In this document: one piece after another, positions 53,866-63,171 of the stretch
How positions within the stretch are numbered: position 1 is the first letter of the stretch
Layout: each line of letters opens with the position of its first letter
The notes under the pieces: generated by a model
What the model was told of the DNA's origin: nothing
The model's database searches: none
Seen by the model: the letters and a program-made list of their open reading frames with translations, nothing else
Origin: Ensifer sesbaniae
GTDB taxonomy: Bacteria; Pseudomonadota; Alphaproteobacteria; Rhizobiales; Rhizobiaceae
Reading direction: 5' to 3'
DNA length: 64,000 nucleotides
Assembly: GCF_013283665.1 (NCBI RefSeq)
Contig: NZ_JABEKU010000001.1
Coordinates: 2,921,137-2,985,136 of the forward strand
Program-made: the position numbers and the translations under genes

Positions 53866-54432
53866 TCAGTGGCCGGGCCGGTGGCCGACGAACATCGTCG
53901 CTGCCTCGTCGTAGGAGCGGGCTCGCTCCAGCGCCGCCTCTGGCGTCTGCTTGCGCGCAAGAAGCGCATGATAGAAGCAATGGACGAAGAGCGGCGCATC
54001 GGCCCCTTCGGGCGAGCCATCGGGAGCGACATAGAGCGCTGCCCCTCCCTTCTCGACCATGGCATCGGCGAAAGCCTTGCCGCCGGTTTCGCAGCAGGTG
54101 CTGAGAACGATCTTGCCATCGAGCCTGGCATGCTCGGCGACCACCGAGGGCGGCAGGCTGCCCTCGACCAGCATCGAGGTATCGATATCCGCGATGTAGT
54201 CGCCGAAGACGAAACCGTTTTCGTCACCGTGGCCGCAGATGATCAGATGCTGGTGGACGAGTTCACCGCCAGCGATAAGGGTCAGGAAATCTTCAGGCGT
54301 TCCCGGCAGATGCAGCGTGACGACGGCGCCAAGGCTCTCCAGCATGGAGCGGATCAACAGGGCCTCCAGCGTGTCGCCGATATCGACGACGGCCACCGGC
54401 ACGCGCGGGAACATGAACTTCTGGTCGATCAA
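53866..54432 (-). CDS. Small caspase-like-fold protein of unknown function
   Basis: 188 aa from TTG 54432 (GGGGAG at 6 nt). Pattern of clan CD cysteine peptidases: strand plus His in HLIICGHGDENG (about residues 64–75) and strand plus Cys in KIVLSTCCETGG (about 107–118), spaced as in caspases, CHAT and C13 peptidases. The N-terminus is Rossmann-like (VAVVDIGDTLEALLIRSML). No signal peptide. Homologues exist in rhizobia as 'hypothetical'. Peptidase activity is an inference from the motif, not established. Confidence 0.65.
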   Translation of the reverse strand: MIDQKFMFPRVPVAVVDIGDTLEALLIRSMLESLGAVVTLHLPGTPEDFLTLIAGGELVHQHLIICGHGDENGFVFGDYIADIDTSMLVEGSLPPSVVAEHARLDGKIVLSTCCETGGKAFADAMVEKGGAALYVAPDGSPEGADAPLFVHCFYHALLARKQTPEAALERARSYDEAATMFVGHRPGH

Positions 54433-54625
54433 TGCGGGCTCCCCGGAATTTTTTCGCTGCCTCGACAGGGCCGGTGGAATTCTAAGACGCATATGCGGCC
54501 CAAAGGTCGCGCGTTCAACGGCGCAATCCCCTTATTTACCGTGAACGGGGCGTGCGCCCTTGACCAGGAGGCGCCCTTCCCGCATAGCCACGCCAACGGA
54601 ATTCTTAAGATACGGACGAGACCCC

Positions 54626-55729
54626 ATGGGCTTCAAATGCGGTATTGTCGGACTGCCGAACGTCGGCAAGTCCACCCTCTTCAACGCGCTCACCAAGACG
54701 GCGGCCGCGCAAGCTGCCAACTATCCCTTCTGCACCATCGAGCCGAACACCGGCGAAGTGGCAGTGCCGGATCCGCGCATGCGCAAGCTGGCCGAAACTG
54801 CCAAGTCGAAGGAAATCATCCCGACGCGCATCTCCTTCGTCGACATCGCCGGCCTGGTGCGCGGCGCGTCCAAGGGCGAAGGCCTCGGCAACCAGTTCCT
54901 CGCCAACATTCGCGAAGTGGACGCCGTCGTTCACGTGCTCCGCTGCTTCGAGGATGACGACATCACCCACGTCGAAGGCCGCATCCACCCGGTCGCCGAC
55001 GCCGAGACGATCGAGACCGAGCTGATGCTGGCCGACCTCGATAGCCTGGAGCGCCGTACGGAGCAGACCCGCAAGCGCGCCGTCGGCAAGGACAAGGAGT
55101 CGATGGCCCAGCTTCCGATCATGGAGGCTTCGCTGAAGCTGCTGCGCGAAGGCAAGCCGGTCCGCACCCTGCTTTCGAGGCTCGACGCCGAAGAACTGCG
55201 CATCCTGCAGGGGCTGAACCTCCTGACCGCGCATCCGGTTCTCTATGTCTGCAACGTCGCCGAAGGTGACGCCGCCGACGGCAACGAGCACACCCGTGCC
55301 GTCGCCGAAATGGCGAAGGCCCAGGGCGCCGAGTCCGTCGTGATTTCGGCTGCCATCGAGTCGGAAGTGGCGCAGCTGCCGGATGAAGAGGCCAAGGAAT
55401 TCCTCGCCGCGCTCGGCCTGGAAGAAGCCGGTCTCGACCGCCTGATCCGCGCCGGCTACAAGCTGCTCGACCTCATCACCTATTTCACCGTCGGCCCCAA
55501 GGAAACCCGGGCCTGGACGATCCAGCGCGGCACCAAGGCGCCGCAGGCCGCCGGCGTCATCCACTCGGATTTCGAACGCGGCTTCATTCGCGCCAACACC
55601 ATCGCCTATGACGATTACATCGCGCTCGGCGGCGAAACCGGTGCCAAGGAAGCCGGCAAGGCGCGCGACGAAGGCAAGGAATACGTCGTCCAGGACGGCG
55701 ACGTCATCCACTTCCGCTTCAACACGTAA
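54626..55729 (+). CDS. ychF: Redox-regulated ATPase YchF (Obg family)
   Basis: 367 aa. G1 loop [14 protein letters not shown] (8–21), switch regions with [20 protein letters not shown], and the altered G4 motif NVAE that makes YchF prefer ATP. A coiled-coil domain (about 130–200) and a TGS domain at the C-terminus ([25 protein letters not shown] in part) follow. It associates with ribosomes and the proteasome in other organisms and is a negative regulator of the oxidative stress response. Usually adjacent to pth in rhizobia. Confidence 0.95.
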   Translation: MGFKCGIVGLPNVGKSTLFNALTKTAAAQAANYPFCTIEPNTGEVAVPDPRMRKLAETAKSKEIIPTRISFVDIAGLVRGASKGEGLGNQFLANIREVDAVVHVLRCFEDDDITHVEGRIHPVADAETIETELMLADLDSLERRTEQTRKRAVGKDKESMAQLPIMEASLKLLREGKPVRTLLSRLDAEELRILQGLNLLTAHPVLYVCNVAEGDAADGNEHTRAVAEMAKAQGAESVVISAAIESEVAQLPDEEAKEFLAALGLEEAGLDRLIRAGYKLLDLITYFTVGPKETRAWTIQRGTKAPQAAGVIHSDFERGFIRANTIAYDDYIALGGETGAKEAGKARDEGKEYVVQDGDVIHFRFNT

Positions 55730-55999
55730 GTGTTGCGGCGGTCTTGCGCGACACGCACAGGATCAAAGGCCCGGCGCGATGCAAAGAGTGCAGCGCGCGA
55801 CGAACTCGGCACTACGGCGCGACATGCAACCGCGCCGCAATCGTTTCCGGCAGCAGGTCCATGACCAAGCGGCGCAGTCGCTGCCGGAGGATGCCGACGA
55901 CGTTGAGGCCGGCATCCAGCCGTCCCGCTCAAATCGATTCCGCTCCGCGAAATTATGCAGTAGGTAAGGCGGCAACAAATCAGACGGGGCCACTCAGGC

Positions 56000-56452
56000 A
56001 TGCTGTATTTCGAGGATTTTTCCGAAGGGCGGCGCTTCGACTACAAACCGGTCGAGATGAAGCCGGCGGAGATGATCGCCTTCGCCAGCGAGTTCGACCA
56101 GCAGCCGATGCATCTCGACGAGGAAGCAGGAAAGCGCAGCATCCTTGGCGGTCTTGCAGCTTCCGGCTGGCACACCAGCGCCGTCGGCATGCGTATGATG
56201 CTCGACGCCTTCATGGGCAACTCGACGTCGCAGGGCTCACCCGGCATCGACTTCATGGACTGGAGGAAACCGGTTATCGCTGGAGACGTCCTCACCGGTT
56301 TCAGCCTCGTGCTCGAGGCGCGGCGCTCGCGGTCGAAGCCCGATCTCGGCATCGTCAAGTTCCGCAACGAAATCACCAACCAGGCGGGTGAGCCCGTGGC
56401 GATCTCCGAATGCACGGTTCTCTTTCGCGCCCGCGAGAAGGGCCAGGCCTGA
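56000..56452 (+). CDS. MaoC-like hot-dog dehydratase, first copy
   Basis: 150 aa. Hot-dog fold with the hydratase 2 motif SEFDQQPMHLDEEAG (about residues 30–44, with the catalytic Asp/His) and GGLAASGWHTSAVGMRM. It adds or removes water on short enoyl-CoA or related thioesters. The second copy starts 4 nt inside its stop (ATGA), so the pair is made together and may form a heterodimer. The family has this tandem next to ychF in other rhizobia. Confidence 0.9.
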   Translation: MLYFEDFSEGRRFDYKPVEMKPAEMIAFASEFDQQPMHLDEEAGKRSILGGLAASGWHTSAVGMRMMLDAFMGNSTSQGSPGIDFMDWRKPVIAGDVLTGFSLVLEARRSRSKPDLGIVKFRNEITNQAGEPVAISECTVLFRAREKGQA

Positions 56453-56922
56453 TGACGACGATGGAAGAATTTTACGCCGCCAGGGCAAAAACTGCCATCG
56501 GCAACCTGACTTTCACGGCCGAGGACATCGTCCGCTTCGCTCGCGACTTCGACCCGCAGCCTTTCCATCTCGATGAAGAAGCGGCGCGGCATTCGCTGTT
56601 CGGCGGGCTCTGCGCATCGGGCTGGCATACCTCAGCCGGATGGATGCAATGCTTTGTCCGGTTCTGGAAAGACGAGCAGCGCCGGCTTGCCGCCGAGGGG
56701 CTGCGCGCACCGAACCTCGGCCCCTCACCCGGCTTCCGCGACCTCAAGTGGCTGAAGCCGGTCTATGCCGGAGACACCGTCACCTATTTCGTGACCTTCC
56801 TCGCAAGCCGCTCGCTCAACTCGAAACCCGGCTGGCGGATCAACACGATCCTGTGCGAGGGCGACAACCAGCATGGCGAGGCGGTGATCCGCTTCGAGAG
56901 CAAGGTGATCGAGTTCGTCTGA
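56452..56922 (+). CDS. MaoC-like hot-dog dehydratase, second copy
   Basis: 156 aa from the ATG at 56452, overlapping the first copy's TGA. It keeps the motif RDFDPQPFHLDEEAAR and GGLCASGWHTSAGWMQ, so both copies appear catalytically complete. A unique insertion AAEGLRAPNLGPSPGFRD lies in the middle. Two active subunits are unlike heterodimers in which one partner loses the dyad. Substrate unknown. Confidence 0.9.
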   Translation: MTTMEEFYAARAKTAIGNLTFTAEDIVRFARDFDPQPFHLDEEAARHSLFGGLCASGWHTSAGWMQCFVRFWKDEQRRLAAEGLRAPNLGPSPGFRDLKWLKPVYAGDTVTYFVTFLASRSLNSKPGWRINTILCEGDNQHGEAVIRFESKVIEFV

Positions 56923-56936
56923 CGCGGCGGCCCGCC

Positions 56937-56992
56937 TGCAGCGCCATGCTTCTCTTAAGAGGCGCCAAGATCGCTGCAGCACCTTGAACTGT
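56937..56992 (-). repeat. RIME-like fragment, copy 5 (decayed)
   Basis: CTGCAGCGCCATGCTTCTCTTAAGAGGCGC then AAGATCGCTGCAGCACCTTGAACTG matches only the GCGCGTC-hairpin half of the repeat, reverse orientation, with several changes. Confidence 0.4.
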
Positions 56993-57115
56993 CGCGCCTC
57001 CATAAATTCGCCGCTGACCAGAGGTAGACTCTCCGTTCGCAACTGAGGTCGCGCGCCGTCGGCCGCGTCTCCGGCGGTCCGAGGGTGATGAACCGCTCGT
57101 AGCGGAGGAGCAGCC

Positions 57116-57328
57116 ATGGAAAAAACCCATGTCCGCGAACTGGCGGACGAATATATGCGTCTCGGCGGTCACCGTCGTGTCGTCATAGACGACAACCAGA
57201 CATCGGTCAGAAGCTGGGAAGAAGAGCCGCCGGAAGCCGAACGCTTCTGGCAGAAGGAAGTGGAAACACTGCCACCGGCAACACAGCGTGAAGTGCAGCT
57301 GATGTTGCGGACGATCAATCGGTTCTAG
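57116..57328 (+). CDS. Small conserved rhizobial protein
   Basis: 70 aa, acidic and soluble (MEKTHVRELADEYMRLGG...ERFWQKEVETLPPATQREVQLMLRTINRF), with a strong CGGAGGAG ribosome site. Predicted mostly helical. No family is recognised with confidence. Monocistronic, between the MaoC pair and a repeat. Confidence 0.65.
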   Translation: MEKTHVRELADEYMRLGGHRRVVIDDNQTSVRSWEEEPPEAERFWQKEVETLPPATQREVQLMLRTINRF

Positions 57329-57363
57329 CGCGGAGACGAGAAAGAGGTGCAGCTCTCGCCCGC

Positions 57364-57459
57364 TCTACGGCGCCGCGCGTCTCGTCACACGCGCGAAGGT
57401 CGCCGATTTGCTGCCTCTCTTCGTCCCCAAATCGAGGTCGATCCAAGGCGACATGCAGG
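57364..57459 (-). repeat. RIME-like two-hairpin repeat, copy 6 (inverted)
   Basis: CTACGGCGCCGCGCGTCTCG then CACGCGCGAAGGTCGCC, then GCTGCCTCTCTTCG...AAATCGAGGTCGATCC...GGCGACATGCAG. Inverted orientation with moderate divergence. It ends 14 nt from the apt stop. Confidence 0.68.
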
Positions 57460-57473
57460 AATCGCTGGACTGA

Positions 57474-58019
57474 TCAGTGGCCTTCGAATTCGGTCAGCGT
57501 CCGGACATTGACGCCGAGCGCTTCGAGCTTCTTGCGGCCGCCGAGTTCGGGCAGATCGATTACGAAACAGGCCGCTACGATTTCGGCGCCCATCTGCTTC
57601 AGAAGCTTGGTAGCGGCTTCCGCCGTGCCGCCGGTAGCGATCAGGTCGTCGACGAGGATCACCTTTTCACCCGGTCGGATCGCATCCTTGTGCATCTCCA
57701 TCTCGTCGACGCCGTATTCCAGGCTGTAGGCGATGCGCACGGTGTCGTGCGGCAGTTTGCCCTTCTTGCGGATCGGCACGAAACCCGACGAAAGCTGGTG
57801 TGCAATGGCGCCACCGAGAATGAAACCGCGCGCCTCGATGCCGGCGATCTTTTCGATCTTCGTACCGGCGTAGGGATGCACCAGCTCGTCGATCGCGCGG
57901 CGAAAGGCGCGTGGATTACCGAGCAGCGTGGTGATATCGCGAAACATCACGCCCGGCTTCGGATAATCTGGAATGTTCCGGATGGCGGAGATCAGTTCCG
58001 ATTGAACGGTGGTGGTCAT
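57474..58019 (-). CDS. apt: Adenine phosphoribosyltransferase
   Basis: Salvages adenine with PRPP to AMP. 181 aa; the substrate segments [41 protein letters not shown] (in part) and the PRPP signature [17 protein letters not shown] (about residues 120–136) are intact. The ATG at 58019 gives [22 protein letters not shown]; a TTG at 58025 is not needed. Single gene. Confidence 0.95.
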   Translation of the reverse strand: MTTTVQSELISAIRNIPDYPKPGVMFRDITTLLGNPRAFRRAIDELVHPYAGTKIEKIAGIEARGFILGGAIAHQLSSGFVPIRKKGKLPHDTVRIAYSLEYGVDEMEMHKDAIRPGEKVILVDDLIATGGTAEAATKLLKQMGAEIVAACFVIDLPELGGRKKLEALGVNVRTLTEFEGH

Positions 58020-58214
58020 GGGCAAATGGGCCTTTGCGTCTCTTGTTACCGCAAACCCATAACACCATCAGCACGCTTGTCGATAATGCTTTCTTCTCGC
58101 GCGCCCGGCTGGAACAATTTGGCCGCCTCGGGGGTTGATGCTACTCTATTTTGCGCGGTCGCCCGGCTGGCGCACCGCGCTCTCGCATCAAACTCACACA
58201 AGGAAGGAAGCACC

Positions 58215-58400
58215 ATGCGCCTGTTTGAATGCGGTTCACTCGTCCCGGGTTGCGAATGGCACACGCGCGCCGACAACGATGCCGAAATCGTGCGCCGCGT
58301 CGTGGAGCACATGCGCGAAACGCACGGCGAGACGATCATCCGCGAAAACATGATCGAAAACATCAAGGCCCGGATCACCGACGAATCCAAGGCGGCCTAG
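58215..58400 (+). CDS. DUF1059 family protein
   Basis: 61 aa, beginning MRLFECGSLVPGCEWHTRADNDAEIVRRVVEHMRE, typical of DUF1059, with two conserved cysteines (CG and GCEW) that could bind metal. AGGAAGG at 6 nt supports the start. Family members occur widely in proteobacteria; no function is assigned. Confidence 0.85.
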   Translation: MRLFECGSLVPGCEWHTRADNDAEIVRRVVEHMRETHGETIIRENMIENIKARITDESKAA

Positions 58401-58451
58401 CCGTCCTCTAGGCGGGGCAAACCGTCCTCAAGGCGGCGTAAGCCAGTCAGA

Positions 58452-59711
58452 TCAGTCTAGCCGCACCATGGCTTCGAGCCGGGCGACGAGGTTTGCCCGG
58501 TCGAGAGTGAAGTTGCGCTCGATCCAGAGGTTTTCGAGTTCGCCGAGGATTTCCCCCACTTTTGGGCCGGCCGGCACGCCGGCCTTCAGCACGTCACCGC
58601 CATTCAATGGAAAGCTCGGCCGCTTCCAGGCTTCGGCACGCGCCAGCAGCCGGCGCAGCGCCGCGGTTTCGGACAACAGCGCCGGGTCGCCTTCCGACTT
58701 GCGCCGCGCGGTTGCCAACGCCAGCCGCAGTCTTACGACAATCCCCTCGGCGCCATGACGATAGAGCAGCCGGTCGAGCGCCGTATCGGAGGTCGTCGCC
58801 GGGACCGCCGGCGCCTTGGCCCAGCGGCCGAAATAGGCGGCCTCGACCTTCGACAGACGCAGACGCTCCGCCATCGCCTCCAGCCGCTCCTCGTCCGGCG
58901 GCACGATTGCGGCCAGGCGCAGGAGCGGGCTCGGTGTCCAGCCAAAGGCCCGCTCGGCGGCAACGATGTCCGGGATCGCGTCGATGCCCCATTTCTCCGT
59001 TTCCGGCAGAATCTCGGTCAGCACGCCGGCCTGGCGCATCCAGAGCAGCGCGCGGCCGGGATCGGCGGCGGAAAGCAATTTCTTCGTTTCGGCCCAGACC
59101 CGTTCGGCCGAAAGCGTTGCAAGCTTCGAACGCGCTCTCGCACAGGCGCGCAAGCCATCGGCATCCGGCCGGCCGCTGCCGTAATGGGCGAAGAACCGGA
59201 AGAAACGCAGGATGCGCAGGTAATCCTCGGCGACCCGCTCGGAAGCATCGCCGATGAAACGTACCGTGCCCGTCTTGATATCCGCCAGCCCACCGACGTC
59301 ATCGAACACCTCGCCGCGATCGTTCGCATAGAGTGCGTTGATGGTGAAATCCCGCCGCTCCGCGTCCGCCTTCCAGTCGGTGCCGAAGGCGACTTCCGCG
59401 CGGCGCCCATCGGTCGCAACGTCGCGGCGGAGCGTCGTGACTTCAAAGGGCGTTCCGTCGATGACGAGCGTCACCGTGCCATGATCGATGCCGGTCGGCA
59501 CCACCTTGATGCCTGCCGCCTTCGCCCGCTCGGACACGTCTTCCGGACTCCAGGTGGTCGCCATGTCGATGTCGCCGGCCGGCAGGCCCATCAGACTGTT
59601 GCGCACGGCGCCGCCGACGACCCGGACCTCGCCGCCCTCGACGTTCAGGACCTCGAAGACGCGGCGGAGAGAGGGCGATGAGAACCAGCCTTCGCCGGCA
59701 ACGGAAGTCAT
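58452..59711 (-). CDS. cca: CCA tRNA nucleotidyltransferase / poly(A) polymerase family protein
   Basis: 419 aa. Nucleotidyltransferase motif GGAVRNSLMGLPAGDIDMATT (about 33–53, with the DxD pair), RRDVATDGRRAEVAFG and the RRDFTINALYAND segment (about 117–129), followed by the RNA-binding helical region (DYLRILRFFRFFAHYGSG). It adds CCA to tRNA 3' ends. The start overlaps the upstream NUDIX gene by 4 nt (ATGA). Last of a DUF1285–NUDIX–cca operon. Confidence 0.93.
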   Translation of the reverse strand: MTSVAGEGWFSSPSLRRVFEVLNVEGGEVRVVGGAVRNSLMGLPAGDIDMATTWSPEDVSERAKAAGIKVVPTGIDHGTVTLVIDGTPFEVTTLRRDVATDGRRAEVAFGTDWKADAERRDFTINALYANDRGEVFDDVGGLADIKTGTVRFIGDASERVAEDYLRILRFFRFFAHYGSGRPDADGLRACARARSKLATLSAERVWAETKKLLSAADPGRALLWMRQAGVLTEILPETEKWGIDAIPDIVAAERAFGWTPSPLLRLAAIVPPDEERLEAMAERLRLSKVEAAYFGRWAKAPAVPATTSDTALDRLLYRHGAEGIVVRLRLALATARRKSEGDPALLSETAALRRLLARAEAWKRPSFPLNGGDVLKAGVPAGPKVGEILGELENLWIERNFTLDRANLVARLEAMVRLD

Positions 59712-60340
59712 GCGTAAAGCCTTTCATAGAGCATGCGGAGAATGCCGGCGGTGATACCCCAGATGTTGTAGTCGCCATAGGGCATTCGGTAGAAATGCCG
59801 TTCCTCGCCCTGCCAATGCCCGCGCCCGCGGGCGTGATTGCTCGGGTTCATCAGGAAGGACAGCGGCACCTCGAAGACGCTTTCGACTTCGTCCGGATTG
59901 GCTGTCAGTTCGAAGCCGGGTTTCACCACCGCCAGCACCGGGGTAATGCGAAACCCGGACATCGCCATGTAATGCGGCAGCCGGCCGATGGTTTCGACGA
60001 AGCGCGGATCGAGACCGATCTCCTCCTGCGCTTCGCGCAGCGCCGCCACCTCGACGGACCGGTCCTCGGGATCGACAGCGCCGCCGGGGAAAGCCACCTG
60101 GCCGGAATGCTTGCGAAGGCTGGTGGTACGCTGGGTCAGGATGACGCTCGCATCGTCGCCATCGTCGACAACCGGCACGAGGACGGCGGCGTCCTTCAGA
60201 TGCAGCGTCTCCAGATAAGGCACCATGCCGGGATTGAGCAGGAAGTCGCCATGGTCGCGCCAGGCGGTTTCCACCGGCCCGCCCATCTGGGTCAGCGCGC
60301 GTCGACGGAACTCGTCAGCGGAGAAGAGACGCCGGTTCAT
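59708..60340 (-). CDS. NUDIX hydrolase, CoA pyrophosphatase type
   Basis: 210 aa. The Nudix box is complete: GGAVDPEDRSVEVAALREAQEEIG (about residues 87–110, described with key residues Gly, Arg, Glu-Glu), and the NudL/YeaB-specific flanking segment LTQRTTSLRKHSGQVAFPGG is present. Family members cleave CoA to 4'-phosphopantetheine and 3',5'-ADP. It overlaps the DUF1285 gene by 4 nt upstream and cca by 4 nt downstream. Confidence 0.9.
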   Translation of the reverse strand: MNRRLFSADEFRRRALTQMGGPVETAWRDHGDFLLNPGMVPYLETLHLKDAAVLVPVVDDGDDASVILTQRTTSLRKHSGQVAFPGGAVDPEDRSVEVAALREAQEEIGLDPRFVETIGRLPHYMAMSGFRITPVLAVVKPGFELTANPDEVESVFEVPLSFLMNPSNHARGRGHWQGEERHFYRMPYGDYNIWGITAGILRMLYERLYA

Positions 60341-60960
60341 CGGGAAAGCGCTTCCAGCTCGGCCGCCGGCATGATCGGGAAGACGGCGCCGGCGGAGCGC
60401 ACGCAGAACATCTCGGCGCCGTCGACTTCAAGCGTCTCGCCGAGTTCGACGATGTCATACATCACCGGCCGGGAGACCAGCGCCTCCAGGCGCCCGCGCA
60501 CATGCAGATATGGCTTCAACTCCCGGTTCTCGCCGTGGATGACGAAGCGCAGCGGATGCTCCGGCCCGGCTTCGACCACGTCGCCGACATTGGTGCGGAA
60601 GGTCAGAACTTGGCCCGCCTCTCCATGCGTGACGCTCATCTCGACAGCGACGAAGGGGGCATCGACGATGCGGATGCCGACCTTTTCCACAGGTGTCACG
60701 AGATAGGTGCGCCCGTCCTCGTCCTTGCGCAGAACGGTGGAGAACAGTCTGACCAGGGGCTGCCGGCCGATCGGCGTGCCCAGATAGAACCAGGTGCCGT
60801 CGGCGCGAATCTCCATGTCGATGTCGCCGCAGAACGGCGGATTCCAACGATCCACCGGCGGCAGGCCGCGCGCCTTTTCGCCGGTCTGCCCGGCGGCACG
60901 CGCAATCAGTGCCGCCAGTCCGGCGGCATCGCCGGTTTGCTGAATTTCGGCTTCTGCCAT
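60337..60960 (-). CDS. DUF1285 protein
   Basis: 207 aa. Conserved family segments: PPVDRWNPPFCGDIDMEIRADGTWFYLGTPIGR (in part; about 35–66), LVRLFSTVLRKDEDGRTYLVTPVEKVGI and HPLRFVIHGENRELKPYLHVRG. Structures in the family show a compact beta-rich fold of unknown activity. It is the first gene of the DUF1285–NUDIX–cca operon, an association seen in many alphaproteobacteria. It is divergent from the MoxR operon across a repeat. Confidence 0.87.
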   Translation of the reverse strand: MAEAEIQQTGDAAGLAALIARAAGQTGEKARGLPPVDRWNPPFCGDIDMEIRADGTWFYLGTPIGRQPLVRLFSTVLRKDEDGRTYLVTPVEKVGIRIVDAPFVAVEMSVTHGEAGQVLTFRTNVGDVVEAGPEHPLRFVIHGENRELKPYLHVRGRLEALVSRPVMYDIVELGETLEVDGAEMFCVRSAGAVFPIMPAAELEALSR

Positions 60961-61086
60961 TGTTCCGTCCCGTTTGACCCCGATTTTTGCATCGAGACCT
61001 TTGATATCTCACGAGATAGTGCGTCGGCGCCGACTTGTCAGCCGTCCGGCAGGGTCTAAATTGGAATTTGGCAACTGAAATCCCGG

Positions 61087-61194
61087 CTGCTGCATAATTC
61101 CGTAAATCGGAATCGATTTAAGGACAAAATTATGCAGCAGCTCAAAATGTTACAGCGACCTTTGCGCGTCTTATAAAGACGCGCGGCGCTGTAG
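61087..61194 (+). repeat. RIME-like two-hairpin repeat, copy 7
   Basis: CTGCTGCATAATT (61087–61099) pairs perfectly with AATTATGCAGCAG (61128–61140), with an inner AAATCGGAATCGATTTAA stem, then CTCAAAATGTTACAGCG and the GCGCGTCTTATAAAGACGCGC hairpin, ending GCTGTAG. This copy has ATAATT where others have ATGTC, with a compensating change on both arms. Confidence 0.75.
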
Positions 61195-61233
61195 GCGATT
61201 CGGTTTAACAACGGGCGACCGGGGAGTACGACC

Positions 61234-62247
61234 ATGACTGTGATGAAAGGCGCGGCCGACGCGATCGACGAGAAGGCGATTGTCGCCGCAGCCGAAAGCG
61301 CACTCGGAGAAATCGCCCGGGTGCGTGCGGAAGTCGGCAAGGTCATCTTCGGCCAGGAAAGCGTCGTCGAGCAGACCCTGCTCGCCGTTCTCTCCGGCGG
61401 CCATGCCCTGCTCGTCGGCGTTCCCGGTCTTGCCAAGACGAAGCTCGTCGCCACGCTCGGCACGGTGCTCGGCCTTGATTCCAGCCGCGTGCAGTTCACG
61501 CCCGACCTGATGCCTTCCGACATCCTCGGCTCCGAAGTGATGGACCAGGATGCGGCCGGCCATCGCTCGTTCCGCTTCATTCCCGGCCCGATCTTCACGC
61601 AGTTGCTGATGGCCGACGAGATCAACCGCGCCTCGCCGCGGACGCAATCGGCACTGCTGCAGGCAATGCAGGAGTACCACATCACCGTTGCAGGCGCGCG
61701 CAAGGACCTGCCCCAGCCCTTCCACGTGCTCGCCACCCAGAACCCCCTGGAGCAGGAAGGTACCTATCCCCTGCCCGAGGCGCAGCTCGACCGCTTCCTG
61801 ATGCAGGTGGACGTCGGCTATCCGGAGCTTTCCGCCGAGCGGCAGATCCTGCTCGAGACCACCGGCGTCGGCGAAGCGGCCGCCCACCCGGTCATCGACG
61901 CCGCGCGGCTTCAGCAGATCCAGGGCCTCATCCGTCAGATGCCGGTCGGCGAAAAGGTGGTCGATGCGATCCTGTCGCTGGTGCGCTCTGCCCGTCCGGG
62001 CAACGGCAACGCCGCGACCGACAAGAACGTCGCCTGGGGTCCCGGCCCGCGCGCCGGCCAGGCGCTGATGCTCTGCGCCCGCGCTCGCGCGCTCTATGAC
62101 GGCCGCCTGGCGCCGTCGATCGACGACATCCTGGCGCTCGCCGAACCCGTGCTTCAGCACCGCATGGCGCTGACCTTCGCTGCCCGCGCCGAAGGCATGA
62201 CCGTGCGCGACGTCATCGCCGACCTGGTGAAACAGGCCAGGGGCTAA
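61234..62247 (+). CDS. MoxR-family AAA+ ATPase
   Basis: 337 aa. Walker A GVPGLAKT (62–69), Walker B/sensor region LLMADEINRASPRTQSALLQAMQE (in part; about 124–140), ATQNPLEQEGTYPLPEAQLDRF, and the C-terminal lid. MoxR proteins act as chaperone-like ATPases that help assemble or metallate partner proteins carrying VWA domains. It is followed 3 nt later by a DUF58 gene and then a BatA-like gene, the usual trio. The ATG has GGGGAG upstream. Confidence 0.94.
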   Translation: MTVMKGAADAIDEKAIVAAAESALGEIARVRAEVGKVIFGQESVVEQTLLAVLSGGHALLVGVPGLAKTKLVATLGTVLGLDSSRVQFTPDLMPSDILGSEVMDQDAAGHRSFRFIPGPIFTQLLMADEINRASPRTQSALLQAMQEYHITVAGARKDLPQPFHVLATQNPLEQEGTYPLPEAQLDRFLMQVDVGYPELSAERQILLETTGVGEAAAHPVIDAARLQQIQGLIRQMPVGEKVVDAILSLVRSARPGNGNAATDKNVAWGPGPRAGQALMLCARARALYDGRLAPSIDDILALAEPVLQHRMALTFAARAEGMTVRDVIADLVKQARG

Positions 62248-62250
62248 GGC

Positions 62251-63171
62251 ATGGCCACCGTCGGGCACATAGTCTCGCGTACTCCCGCTGGTGAAGTGCT
62301 TTCGCGCGCCCAACAGCGCGCCATGCTCGTTCCCGATTGCCTGGTCGAAGCGCGGCGGATCGCCAATACGGTGATTTCCGGCTGGCATGGCCGGCGCAAG
62401 CGCGGCATCGGCGAGAACTTCTGGCAGTTCCGGCCCTATAGCGACGGCGAGAGCATGTCGCGCATCGACTGGCGCCGCTCGGCCCGCGACGATCACACCT
62501 ATGTCCGCGACCGCGAATGGGAGGCCGCGCATACCATATGGCTGTGGGCGGATCTTTCCCCGTCGATGATGTACAAGTCGAATCTCGGCGCCGTCTCCAA
62601 GGAAAGCCGCGCGCTCGTGCTGATGCTGGCGCTCGCGGAAATCCTCGCGCGCTCCGGCGAACGCATCGGTTGCCCCGGCATCATGGAACCGATCTCGGCG
62701 CGCAACGCCGCCGAACGGCTGGCGACCGCGATCATGCTGAGCCCGCTGGCCGAAGGCCTCCCCGATACCGGGATGATCCGCAACGCCAGCGATCTCGTGC
62801 TGATCGGCGATTTTCTCGATCCGGCGGAAAAGATCATGGATCGCCTCGGCCCGCTGGCACGGCGCGGGCTGCGCGGCCATGTGGTCGAGATCGCCGACCC
62901 GGCCGAAGAGGTATTCCCCTATAGCGGCCGCACCGAATTCACCGACCCGGAGACCGGCGAGAAACTGACGGCTGGCCGTGCCGAAGCGCTGCGCGAGGAT
63001 TATCAGCGCGCCTATGTCAGCCGCCGCGACGGCCTGGGCGCGACGCTCCGCCATCTCGGCTGGACCTTCATCCCGCACAGAACCGACCGGCCCGCATCGG
63101 AGGCGCTCGTCGCCGTGCACACCTACCTCTCCGGCATGCCGGGACGCGCGACACATGGGGGCCAGCTATGA
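62251..63171 (+). CDS. DUF58 domain protein
   Basis: 306 aa. Signature GIGENFWQFRPYSDGESMSRIDWRRSARDDHTYVRDREWE (described in part; about residues 50–90), then the VWA-like region HTIWLWADLSPSMMYKS with a degenerate MIDAS (DLSPSM). Usual partner of MoxR ATPases. It overlaps the next gene by 4 nt (ATGA), so translation is coupled. Confidence 0.92.
   Translation: MATVGHIVSRTPAGEVLSRAQQRAMLVPDCLVEARRIANTVISGWHGRRKRGIGENFWQFRPYSDGESMSRIDWRRSARDDHTYVRDREWEAAHTIWLWADLSPSMMYKSNLGAVSKESRALVLMLALAEILARSGERIGCPGIMEPISARNAAERLATAIMLSPLAEGLPDTGMIRNASDLVLIGDFLDPAEKIMDRLGPLARRGLRGHVVEIADPAEEVFPYSGRTEFTDPETGEKLTAGRAEALREDYQRAYVSRRDGLGATLRHLGWTFIPHRTDRPASEALVAVHTYLSGMPGRATHGGQL

Noticed and set aside
55730-55999. 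Possible gene or repeat between ychF and the MaoC pair
   Set aside because: Frames there lack ribosome sites, and the similarity to the two-hairpin repeat (ACATGCA) is too short to call.
61171-63156. 661-codon frame opposite moxR and DUF58
   Set aside because: Antisense shadow without motifs; the plus-strand genes are clear.
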